Assembly: GCA_026417415.1 (NCBI GenBank)
Contig: JAOADG010000016.1
Coordinates: 1-62,308, forward strand
Direction of reading: 5' to 3'
Source of the DNA: a bacterium
GTDB lineage: Bacteria; Electryoneota; JAOADG01
Length of the DNA: 62,308 bases
Position numbers and translations under genes: made by a program. Shown here piece after piece: positions 9,711 to 16,267 of the stretch (positions are counted from its first letter, which is position 1; each line of letters starts with the position of its first letter). The notes under the pieces are model-generated. The model searched no databases. It was not told the DNA's origin and saw nothing but the letters and a program-made list of their open reading frames with translations.

Positions 9711-10604
9711 ATGTACGTCGCATTAAGGCCTGATGTCGTTAGGCAATTAGAAAACATCCAATTGCGAGCACGTGCAGTTGTGGAGGGTTTTTTAACAGGT
9801 TTACACCGTTCTCCCTATCATGGTTTTTCTGCAGAATTCGCTCAACATCGTCAGTACCATCCCGGTGATCCATTGCGGTTGATTGATTGGAAAGCATATG
9901 CCAGAAGTGAAAGGTTAACCGTAAAGCAATTCCAAGATGAAACCAATTTGAGAGCGAATATCATTTTGGACATTTCCAATTCAATGAATTTTTCTTCACC
10001 TGTAGCAAAAGGGGTCACCAAATTACAATATGCGTTGGATTTAGCGGCAGCATTATCATTTTTAATGATTCATCAAAGAGATGCCACTGGTCTTATTTTA
10101 TGTAGTGATATCATTCGAGAGATTCTTCCATCACGTGCTACTTTAAGCCACCTTAAAGTCATTTTATCCAGTTTAGAAAAAGTAAAACCTGAAGGTCAAA
10201 CTGCTTTAGGAAATGTATTGCACCGTATTGCTGAAACTGTTAAAAGAAAAGGGTTAATCATCCTATTATCGGACTTATTGGATGATCCAAAAGAAGTTTT
10301 AAAAGGACTATCCCACTTTCGTTTCAATGGACACGAAGTATTGGTGTTTCATATTTTGGATCAGTGGGAAAGAGATTTTGAGTTTCCGAAAGATGGAATT
10401 TTTATTGATTTGGAAACGGGCGAACAAATTCAAACCCGATCAAAACAAATTGCTCCATTTGTAAAAAAAACCGTATCTGAATTCTTCCAAAGTTTTTATA
10501 GAGAAGCCATGAATCAAAGGATTGAAATTGTTCCTTTGACTACTCTTGAACCCTACGATCTGGCACTTCTAAGATATTTGTCTAAACGCGAAAAATTAAG
10601 TTGA
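9711..10604 (+). CDS. DUF58 (vWA-like) protein
   Basis: 297 residues of the DUF58 family, the usual genetic partner of MoxR ATPases. It shows the family core HRQYHPGDPLRLIDWKAYAR (about 46-65) and a MIDAS-like DISNS motif near residue 86 followed by the vWA fold with LLSDLLDD. It has no transmembrane segment, so it should be cytosolic. Downstream Bat-type genes found in many MoxR loci are absent: transcription runs into a dead T9SS tail. The operon is therefore a reduced MoxR-DUF4097-DUF4097-DUF58 set. Confidence 0.88.
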   Translation: MYVALRPDVVRQLENIQLRARAVVEGFLTGLHRSPYHGFSAEFAQHRQYHPGDPLRLIDWKAYARSERLTVKQFQDETNLRANIILDISNSMNFSSPVAKGVTKLQYALDLAAALSFLMIHQRDATGLILCSDIIREILPSRATLSHLKVILSSLEKVKPEGQTALGNVLHRIAETVKRKGLIILLSDLLDDPKEVLKGLSHFRFNGHEVLVFHILDQWERDFEFPKDGIFIDLETGEQIQTRSKQIAPFVKKTVSEFFQSFYREAMNQRIEIVPLTTLEPYDLALLRYLSKREKLS

Positions 10605-10912
10605 TATTTCATTTTCCCATTCACCTGATCATTTTTCAAATGGTTTTAAGTCCCTTTGCACTATTGAAGAATTCTCCTAATCCGTTAAAAAACACTACCA
10701 CCATAACTTACACGTTTTCACAAACTTCACTGGTGAAACGATCGCTTGATGATGTCCGTGGCATGAAGTTGCTTCCTTAGTTAAAATCAACATCTAAAAA
10801 GGGTCGCTATACAGTTAGTTTAGACGGGAAAAAATGATTTAATGGAATTAATTACCTAAACCTTCAAACAAGCGAGTTTACCGAAACCAAATAAGTAATC
10901 TTTTTGAAGTGA
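10604..10912 (+). pseudogene. Decayed T9SS type A sorting domain
   Basis: One reading frame from about 10604 to TGA 10910-10912 still spells a degraded sorting tail. It contains FALLKNSPNPLKNTTTITYT, a relic of the common linker ALxQNYPNPFNPTTTI. SLDDVRG follows, then GRYTVSLDG, then GINYLNLQTSEFTETK and IFLK before the last stop. Three in-frame stops interrupt it (TAG 10778-10780, TGA 10835-10837, TAA 10892-10894), with no frameshift. The passenger domain has been deleted, since the remnant begins at the DUF58 stop. It is the trace of a former secreted protein gene. Confidence 0.8.
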
Positions 10913-11050
10913 TTGTTAACCCAAATGATTGTCTATAATGAAGGTTTTTTCGTATTGTCAAGTCAAATTGTGAAGTCAAAAGATATCAACACAATGAAAT
11001 ACTCTAAAAAGGTGAATGATTTACACTATTGCCCATTGTTATTTTAATCA
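10913..11050. other. Non-coding remainder after the T9SS relic
   Basis: No open frame with a ribosome site, RNA-like fold or repeat was recognised in these 138 bases. They may be more of the decayed locus. Confidence 0.4.
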
Positions 11051-11052
11051 AT

Positions 11053-11080
11053 AAAAAAAGGTAGCCCAACGCTACCTTCT
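11053..11080 (-). terminator. Rho-independent terminator of the polyamine operon
   Basis: Read on the minus strand, GGTAGC and GCTACC (11060-11065 and 11071-11076) pair across a 5-base loop and are followed by a run of seven T. It lies 25 bases beyond the arginine decarboxylase stop. Confidence 0.85.
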
Positions 11081-11102
11081 TATCATGATTACCTACTCCT
11101 TT

Positions 11103-11588
11103 TTATATCGTCCACAATACTACTGCAGCAATAATTCCAGCAATTTTTTCTACTTTGTGTTCAACTGAAATAGATTCAATGGATTTAATCGCACGATGAC
11201 GAGTTTCCATTCCACGTTTTGCCATTTCTCGAACATGCTCTTCAATATCTTGTTTTGTGCCTCTCCCTTCGTATTCCATAATCAAGCCCGGTAATTGTTC
11301 GTCTTCGGGTATTGCGACGGCAACAGCAGCAGCGATGCGTTCACCCGGTTCTGCGCTTGTGTAAGCCGCATATGCTACGGGCACCAATGCTCCATAAGGA
11401 AGTTGAAAAGGTTGAATGGGTTTGCAAGCAGGAGGTAAAATAGACGACATCTTTACCAAATTGACATCACCTATTCCTGCTGCCAATAATGCACCATCAA
11501 AAGCATTGAGAGCAGTCCAACCCTCTGAAGCTCCTGCTGCAAGAAAGAAAGCATTCGGTTGTGGCAATAAAGTTTGAAGTTCTTTCAT
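11103..11588 (-). CDS. pdaD: Pyruvoyl-dependent arginine decarboxylase proenzyme
   Basis: Converts arginine to agmatine, the first step of polyamine synthesis by the agmatine route. The 161-residue proenzyme cleaves itself at a Ser-Ser bond to form the pyruvoyl cofactor. The expected site is S48-S49 in [28 protein letters not shown] (about 18-35) and the GLIMEYEG region match the archaeal/bacterial PvlArgDC family. The ATG overlaps the AdoMet decarboxylase stop as ATGA, so the two pyruvoyl enzymes are co-translated. Confidence 0.93.
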   Translation of the reverse strand: MKELQTLLPQPNAFFLAAGASEGWTALNAFDGALLAAGIGDVNLVKMSSILPPACKPIQPFQLPYGALVPVAYAAYTSAEPGERIAAAVAVAIPEDEQLPGLIMEYEGRGTKQDIEEHVREMAKRGMETRHRAIKSIESISVEHKVEKIAGIIAAVVLWTI

Positions 11589-11992
11589 TCGTGTTTATCC
11601 CCTACTTGTTGGGGTTTGTGTGTAAACTCAGTTACACCAACATTACTTAAAATTCCGCGTTTCATCTCTGTTATTGAAAAACTTTTGCTTTTCAGTGCCG
11701 CTTGCAGATAATGAAAACACGGTTCAGGTAAAATGGTATCACCGCAAGTAAACAAATCTACTGCAGCATAACCATATTCAGGCCAAGTATGAATAGCTAA
11801 ATGCGATTCCGCAATCACCACCACACCAGATACACCATGTGGTGAAAAATGGTGAAATGTTTTTTCAACGATGGTGGCGCCTGCAATTTCAGCTGCTTGT
11901 TCCATATGGCTTTCAATAGCATTTACATCGTTTAGAATTTCAGGATCGCAGTGATACAACTCTACGAGTAATTGCTGACCTAATGCTTTCAT
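11585..11992 (-). CDS. speH: S-adenosylmethionine decarboxylase proenzyme (short prokaryotic type)
   Basis: Makes decarboxylated AdoMet, the aminopropyl donor for spermidine. The 135 residues include the self-cleavage site E62-S63 in [13 protein letters not shown], catalytic H68 and C83 (FTCGD), positions typical of the SpeH-type enzyme. A strong GAGGAGGT precedes the ATG. It is followed by pdaD and preceded by an XRE-cupin regulator. Spermidine synthase itself is not in the window. Confidence 0.95.
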   Translation of the reverse strand: MKALGQQLLVELYHCDPEILNDVNAIESHMEQAAEIAGATIVEKTFHHFSPHGVSGVVVIAESHLAIHTWPEYGYAAVDLFTCGDTILPEPCFHYLQAALKSKSFSITEMKRGILSNVGVTEFTHKPQQVGDKHE

Positions 11993-12080
11993 TCTCTTTA
12001 CAACCTCCTCAAGGTAAAAATCAATTAGTTAAGAATTTTGTTTACTTTAATAAACTACCGCTTTTGATAATTCCTCTTTT

Positions 12081-12112
12081 GAGTTCAATATACTAAACTC
12101 GCAGAGTGTAAA
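12081..12112 (-). promoter_or_regulatory. Possible promoter/operator of speH-pdaD
   Basis: An imperfect 20-base palindrome (12081-12100, arms GAGTT and AACTC with further matches inside) lies next to TTTACA (minus strand, 12112-12107), a possible -35. The matching -10 (TATTGA) is weak. A site for the adjacent XRE-cupin protein is plausible but untested. Confidence 0.3.
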
Positions 12113-12140
12113 GAACCACTGATTTCCCGTTTACCTTCTT

Positions 12141-12692
12141 TTAAAAATTCGGTGGACAAGTGATCCATAAAAATTTCACTTCAACCGAACCCGGATTAGA
12201 AAAATAGTGCTTATGATTCGCTGAGAAAAAGAACGATTCACCCGCTTTCACCAAGTATTCCAAATTACCCATATGGACCAACAACTTTCCTTGCAGTACA
12301 TAACCAAACTCGTCGCCATTAAACGGCTTTTCAGGGGGTGTCTTTTCGTCCGGTTTCAGAGTAATCAGTGCTGGCTCCATAGACCGATTGGCAGCCCCAG
12401 GTACTAAAAGAACAAATTTATCATATCCTTCCCGTTCAAGTTCGGTTGCATCTTCTTCACCGTATTGTACCTTTTCTTGAACAGGTGTTGAAAAAAATTC
12501 AGTAAGCGTTACATTCAAAGCAGCAAGAATTGCCTCTAAATTTTCAATAGAAAGATTCGATAAACCTCTTTCCACTTGGCTGATAAATCCTTTAGACAAT
12601 CCAGCGCGCTCTGCTAATTCTTCTTGCGTCAGTTCTGCTGCTTGTCTAAGGTCTTTAATCCGCTCACCGATTTGTACTTTTAAATTGTTCAC
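12141..12692 (-). CDS. XRE-family regulator with C-terminal cupin domain
   Basis: 183 residues. An N-terminal helix-turn-helix (about 9-62; ELAERAGLSKGFISQVERGL) is followed by a cupin sensor (about 105-180; GDEFGYVLQGKLLVHMGN and HKHYFSNPG). Relatives such as PuuR sense polyamines or amino acids. It is co-directional with, and 148 bases upstream of, the two polyamine decarboxylases, so it is a likely controller of them. The start is GTG (12690-12692). It lacks a nearby ribosome site of its own, but a 24-codon ORF with a good site ends across it (GTGA), so translation is probably coupled. Confidence 0.88.
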   Translation of the reverse strand: MNNLKVQIGERIKDLRQAAELTQEELAERAGLSKGFISQVERGLSNLSIENLEAILAALNVTLTEFFSTPVQEKVQYGEEDATELEREGYDKFVLLVPGAANRSMEPALITLKPDEKTPPEKPFNGDEFGYVLQGKLLVHMGNLEYLVKAGESFFFSANHKHYFSNPGSVEVKFLWITCPPNF

Positions 12693-12763
12693 GGTAAATT
12701 ACCGAATAATGTCTCCCTAATACGAAATGGAAATAACACTTTACAAAACAATTGAAAAAACAT
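12689..12763 (-). CDS. 24-codon leader ORF coupled to the XRE-cupin gene
   Basis: ATG at 12761-12763 follows GGAGG with an 8-base gap, the best ribosome site in this region. The ORF runs 24 codons, is rich in Phe and Leu (begins MFFQLFCKV), and its TGA stop overlaps the GTG start of the regulator by the GTGA arrangement. It lies downstream of the canonical promoter at 12817-12845. It could act as a translational-coupling or regulatory leader. The peptide itself is not recognised. Confidence 0.55.
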   Translation of the reverse strand: MFFQLFCKVLFPFRIRETLFGNLP

Positions 12764-12816
12764 CACTACAACCTCCAATTTCATTTTATCAAACTTCTTG
12801 TTTCATAATATGAATA

Positions 12817-12845
12817 AATATACGTATCATATCTACGAATGTCAA
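12817..12845 (-). promoter_or_regulatory. Canonical sigma-70 promoter of the XRE/polyamine unit
   Basis: Minus strand TTGACA (12845-12840), 17-base spacer, TATATT (12822-12817). Transcription should begin near 12810, leaving a leader of about 118 bases that contains the 24-codon ORF. The spacer holds an inverted repeat CGTA-N7-TACG (12823-12837), a possible autoregulatory site. Confidence 0.75.
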
Positions 12846-12846
12846 G

Positions 12847-12879
12847 TAAAAAAGTTGGTTTGTGAAATTCGTAACAAAC
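12847..12879 (-). terminator. Weak terminator-like hairpin after the KOW protein gene
   Basis: Minus strand GTTTGT and ACAAAC (12879-12874 and 12863-12858) pair across 10 bases and are followed after four bases by six T. The -35 of the next promoter begins directly beyond it. The stem is short and A/T-rich, so termination would be partial. Confidence 0.35.
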
Positions 12880-12981
12880 AGTTAAAAAAAGAATAATTAC
12901 ACTATGAACTTAAGATAGAGGAATACAGTGGATAAGGACGCGAGTTATTTTTCAGTACAACTGAATGATAGAGATTTCAGA

Positions 12982-14103
12982 TTACGATTCAATGATTTCT
13001 ACATTTGCTCTTGGAATCAAAACTTGTTCACCATCAAGATCAACAATCATAATTCTTACTTTGGCCTCTGATTCAACCACTTGAAGTTCTGAAGGTAATG
13101 AAATCACTTTTCCAATTCTGCCAAAGTAAGGTTCACGAATCACCCGTACCGTGTCTCCTGGTTCAAGCCCCTTGATTGTATGCTTCGATTCTGCAATTTC
13201 TAAAGTGTGTGGTATAACAACTTCTGGACGTATCACACCTGCACGGATTTGCGTAGCCCCATTGATGGATGCTTTGTAGCCATTGTACTTTTTTAACAGT
13301 TGATAAGTACGGTCCGCCATTGTTATCGATCCGAAACCTTCTGTTAAAATTAATGTTAACCCAATTTGTTCAGTTCCGGTAATAGCAACACCTTGTTCAT
13401 AACCAAGCAATTCTTTTAATTCATGATTAGAAAATCCACCCGTTACAAACCCGCATGCACCATTTTTTATAGCCAACTGTAAAGCTTTCAGTGTGACTAA
13501 GGCACCACCTACCAAAACTTGACCGTCACAGTTGGATGGAATCTGTTTTTCCGTAATCACTTCGTTTGGAGAGTTTGATATAACCTGAATGGTTCCAACG
13601 GTCTCACCACCGACACCGAATATTCCTTGAATAAAGACGCCTTTGGTTTCTATTGAAACCACTTTATCATCTGTAATTTGAACCACTTGGCCATCCACAT
13701 ATGCATTTAATTCAATCGGGATAGGTGGTTCACGTAGCATCAATTGACCTGTTACAGCAGATACACTTTCTATTGAACCATGGATAGGTGATTTCACTTG
13801 AGATTTGAACAGTCCAAACAACCCTTTGGACTCTGCAATCACTTCATCTTTGGTAATCTGATCGCCTTCTTTTTTGAGCAATAGGGACGGTACATCTTGA
13901 GGAGAAACTTGTAAAAGATTGGCTACATTAAGCGGAACCACATTCCCTGCAAGCTCGCTTCGTAAAACGATATCTGTAGATTTCACCTTTTGTCCTACAG
14001 TGACCAATACGTGGGTCTTTGATGGTTCAGTGGGAAGTTGACGCTCTTTTATGATGGTGGTGAATTCAGTAACACGTAAACCCGGGGTATAACTGTGAGC
14101 CAT
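12982..14103 (-). CDS. Barrel-sandwich (RnfC-like) and KOW-motif protein of unknown function
   Basis: 373 residues, soluble, no signal peptide. The N-terminal 150 residues look like repeated lipoyl/RnfC-type barrel-sandwich elements (VLVTVGQKVKSTDIVLRSEL; SPIHGSIESVSAVTGQL). The middle (about 170-290) has an alternating beta/alpha pattern with VGGALVTLKALQLAI and GFVTGGFSNHELKELLG. The C-terminus (about 318-373) is KOW/SH3-like (PGDTVRVIREPYFGRIGKVI). No catalytic motif was recognised and no lipoylation lysine motif is evident. Ribosome site AAGGAC lies before ATG. It is divergent from prmA. The function is unknown; binding of RNA or a scaffold role is only suggested by the KOW part. Confidence 0.75.
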   Translation of the reverse strand: MAHSYTPGLRVTEFTTIIKERQLPTEPSKTHVLVTVGQKVKSTDIVLRSELAGNVVPLNVANLLQVSPQDVPSLLLKKEGDQITKDEVIAESKGLFGLFKSQVKSPIHGSIESVSAVTGQLMLREPPIPIELNAYVDGQVVQITDDKVVSIETKGVFIQGIFGVGGETVGTIQVISNSPNEVITEKQIPSNCDGQVLVGGALVTLKALQLAIKNGACGFVTGGFSNHELKELLGYEQGVAITGTEQIGLTLILTEGFGSITMADRTYQLLKKYNGYKASINGATQIRAGVIRPEVVIPHTLEIAESKHTIKGLEPGDTVRVIREPYFGRIGKVISLPSELQVVESEAKVRIMIVDLDGEQVLIPRANVEIIES

Positions 14104-14221
14104 ATTCGTCCTTGTTTTGAATCAGAGTTTGTACTACTTTACTTTCCTTACATCTAAATAAGTTAAAAAGAACTTAGAACTTTTTCAACTCAATAAGACA
14201 AAGGGTTCAATAGGGTAAAAA

Positions 14222-15163
14222 TTGAAAAAATCCAACTATTACATAGAAGTTCGCATCACAGGGACTGCACCTTTGGCAGAATTACTGGGTGCTGAATTGT
14301 TTGATTTGAGTGCTGAGGGAATTGAAGAACGTGCAGACGGGGAAACGGGTGAAATTGATGTCACTAAGGATTATGGTATAGACGAATGGAACACGGAACC
14401 ACCCATTTTGCCATCTACCAAGCGCTTATTGTTGTGTACCTTTGAAGATGTGGTTTGGGATGAAACCTTACCCAAGTTGGATCAACTTGTTCATTCTTTC
14501 CGTAACCTTATTCCCGATCTGTCTTTTACTTGGGAAAGGTTACCTTATATCAATTGTGTGGCTAGATGGAAAAGTGATCTGAAACCAGTGGTACTATCAG
14601 AACGGATAGGAGTGGCTCCCACAAAAAATCATATTCCAAAGGATCATCGCATCTGGCTGGTTATACCGCCTAAAATGGCATTTGGTACAGGTGAGCATCC
14701 CACCACAAGAATGGCTGCAAATTTAGTTTCCCAATGGGTACAAAAAGGGGATCGTGTATTGGATGCTGGTTGTGGTACTGGCATTTTAGCATTAGTGGCG
14801 TTGGCACTGGGTGCTGAGCATGCTACAGGTGTGGATATTGATGCGGATGCGATCCGTGAAGCCAAATGGAATGCAAAACGAAATCATTTGAATCACCGTT
14901 CTAAATGGATATGTGGTTCAATCCACGATTTAGAATTTTCTAAAAACTCATTTGATTTAATCGTTGCCAATATTCATTTAACCCCTTTGAAACTGTGGTG
15001 GAAACATATTCCCAATTTATTGACTCCCAAAGGAAGATTGATTGCAACTGGCTTATTGATCGGTCAAGGAAACCGTTTGGGTAAATCTTTAGGAAAAGCA
15101 ATGGTTAGAAAAACAATGGGACCTTGGCTGCTTTTGGGTTATCGTATTGAAAAAGGGACTTAG
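14222..15163 (+). CDS. prmA: Ribosomal protein L11 methyltransferase
   Basis: SAM-dependent methyltransferase that modifies L11. The 313 residues begin with the PrmA N-terminal ferredoxin-like region (YYIEVRITG, DLSAEGIEE). AFGTGEHPTTRMA (about 154-166), SAM motif I VLDAGCGTGILAL (about 180-192) and VANIHLTPL in place of the usual NI(L/H)ANPL segment follow. The start is TTG at 14222, with only a weak AGGG upstream. It is divergent from the barrel-sandwich/KOW gene. Confidence 0.88.
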   Translation: MKKSNYYIEVRITGTAPLAELLGAELFDLSAEGIEERADGETGEIDVTKDYGIDEWNTEPPILPSTKRLLLCTFEDVVWDETLPKLDQLVHSFRNLIPDLSFTWERLPYINCVARWKSDLKPVVLSERIGVAPTKNHIPKDHRIWLVIPPKMAFGTGEHPTTRMAANLVSQWVQKGDRVLDAGCGTGILALVALALGAEHATGVDIDADAIREAKWNAKRNHLNHRSKWICGSIHDLEFSKNSFDLIVANIHLTPLKLWWKHIPNLLTPKGRLIATGLLIGQGNRLGKSLGKAMVRKTMGPWLLLGYRIEKGT

Positions 15164-15187
15164 CCAATCTATGAATGATTGTACAAG

Positions 15188-15216
15188 TTGACAAACATTG
15201 AAAAATACACTATACT
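15188..15216 (+). promoter_or_regulatory. Canonical sigma-70 promoter of the glycan cluster
   Basis: TTGACA (15188-15193), exactly 17 bases, then TATACT (15211-15216). Transcription should start about 15223, some 34 bases before the deacetylase ATG at 15257. This rules out the longer reading frame that begins with TTG at 15179. Confidence 0.85.
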
Positions 15217-15256
15217 CTGCAACTTCAAACGCAAAAACCTTTTTAACGAAACAACA

Positions 15257-16258
15257 ATGAAAACACAGATTCGAAAATTGTATTCCATTTTATCGGTTAA
15301 AAGCGGTCTAACAAAAATGATGCGCAAAATCAATAAACACGAAGGTGCGATCATTTTTGTGGGACATCAAGTAAATGAAACAAACGACAATCGTTTGGAA
15401 CCGTTACCACCAAAGTACCTTGATGAGCAAATCGCTTACCTCAAAAAGCATTTTCAATTTTTGTCCCTATCTAAATTGTTAGAGTGCTATGAATTCAATC
15501 AACCAATTCCCCCTAAAACAGTGGTTTTAACTTTTGATGATGGATTTCGAGATAACTACACGTACGCATTCCCAATTTTGCAAAAGTACGGGGTGACTGC
15601 CACCATTTTTTTAACTACCGGATGCATAGATTCAGGTGAATTCCCTTGGTCCCAACGGTTGGGATATATGATTACCAATACAACGGTTAAAACCATTCAT
15701 TTGCCACAATATCAAATTTTTCAATTCAATCTTGAAAGCGAAACCAATAAAACTTATGTATTTCGTACTTTAGCTAAGGTATTGTCGGAAACCCCTTTTA
15801 TTGAAAGGGAACAACTGTTAAATCAATTTCAACAAGTATTTCAAGTAATTCCACCAAAAGATCGTATGTTAACGTGGGATATGATCCAAGAGATGAAACA
15901 AAATGGGTTTGAATTTGGAGGGCATACCGTTTCACATCCACATCTAACCAAAATTCCCCCGCAGGAAGCAAAACAAGAAATTCGCAATTGTTTAGAAACA
16001 ATTCGTTTAAAATTAGGTGTAGAAAATCCTCCTTTTGCTTTTCCTGCAGGAAAGTCAAATGATGATTTGGTTGAGTATGTGAAGTTGATAGGATTTCGTA
16101 GTTGTTTCCGTTCTTCTTACAAAAGAAGGTACAATACTTTGTCCAACAGTAATCCGTTTCGTTTATCCCGCCTTGGTTTACCCAATGCACCAGCAATCTT
16201 TTTAGAAGCAGAAGTGGATGGATTGCTTTATTGGGTAAGGAAGTCGGTTCAAAAATAA
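15257..16258 (+). CDS. Polysaccharide deacetylase family protein
   Basis: 333 residues of the NodB/CE4 carbohydrate-esterase fold. Motif 1 is LTFDDGFRDNY (catalytic Asp pair), motif 2 the zinc-binding GGHTVSHPHL (HxxxH), and a FAFPAGKSNDD segment follows. CE4 enzymes remove N- or O-acyl groups from sugars. No signal peptide is seen, so a cytosolic or membrane-face role on a lipid-linked glycan is likely. The start ATG 15257 is selected because a strong promoter lies within the possible N-terminal extension. First gene of the glycan operon. Confidence 0.85.
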   Translation: MKTQIRKLYSILSVKSGLTKMMRKINKHEGAIIFVGHQVNETNDNRLEPLPPKYLDEQIAYLKKHFQFLSLSKLLECYEFNQPIPPKTVVLTFDDGFRDNYTYAFPILQKYGVTATIFLTTGCIDSGEFPWSQRLGYMITNTTVKTIHLPQYQIFQFNLESETNKTYVFRTLAKVLSETPFIEREQLLNQFQQVFQVIPPKDRMLTWDMIQEMKQNGFEFGGHTVSHPHLTKIPPQEAKQEIRNCLETIRLKLGVENPPFAFPAGKSNDDLVEYVKLIGFRSCFRSSYKRRYNTLSNSNPFRLSRLGLPNAPAIFLEAEVDGLLYWVRKSVQK

Positions 16259-16267
16259 AGGATTCAA

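Noticed and set aside
10604-10912. Small new gene from ATG 10640 (46 codons)
   Set aside because: The ORF is only the first fragment of the decayed T9SS tail, with no ribosome site and homologous sequence continuing after the stop.
12141-12763. Leader ORF as the real N-terminus of the XRE protein
   Set aside because: It is in a different frame, ends in TGA, and the XRE domain begins properly at the GTG.
12982-14103. RnfC subunit of the Rnf complex
   Set aside because: There are no iron-sulfur cysteine motifs or other rnf genes, and the C-terminus is KOW-like.
15179-15256. Deacetylase N-terminal extension starting with TTG at 15179
   Set aside because: A complete sigma-70 promoter lies inside it, so it would be upstream of the transcription start.
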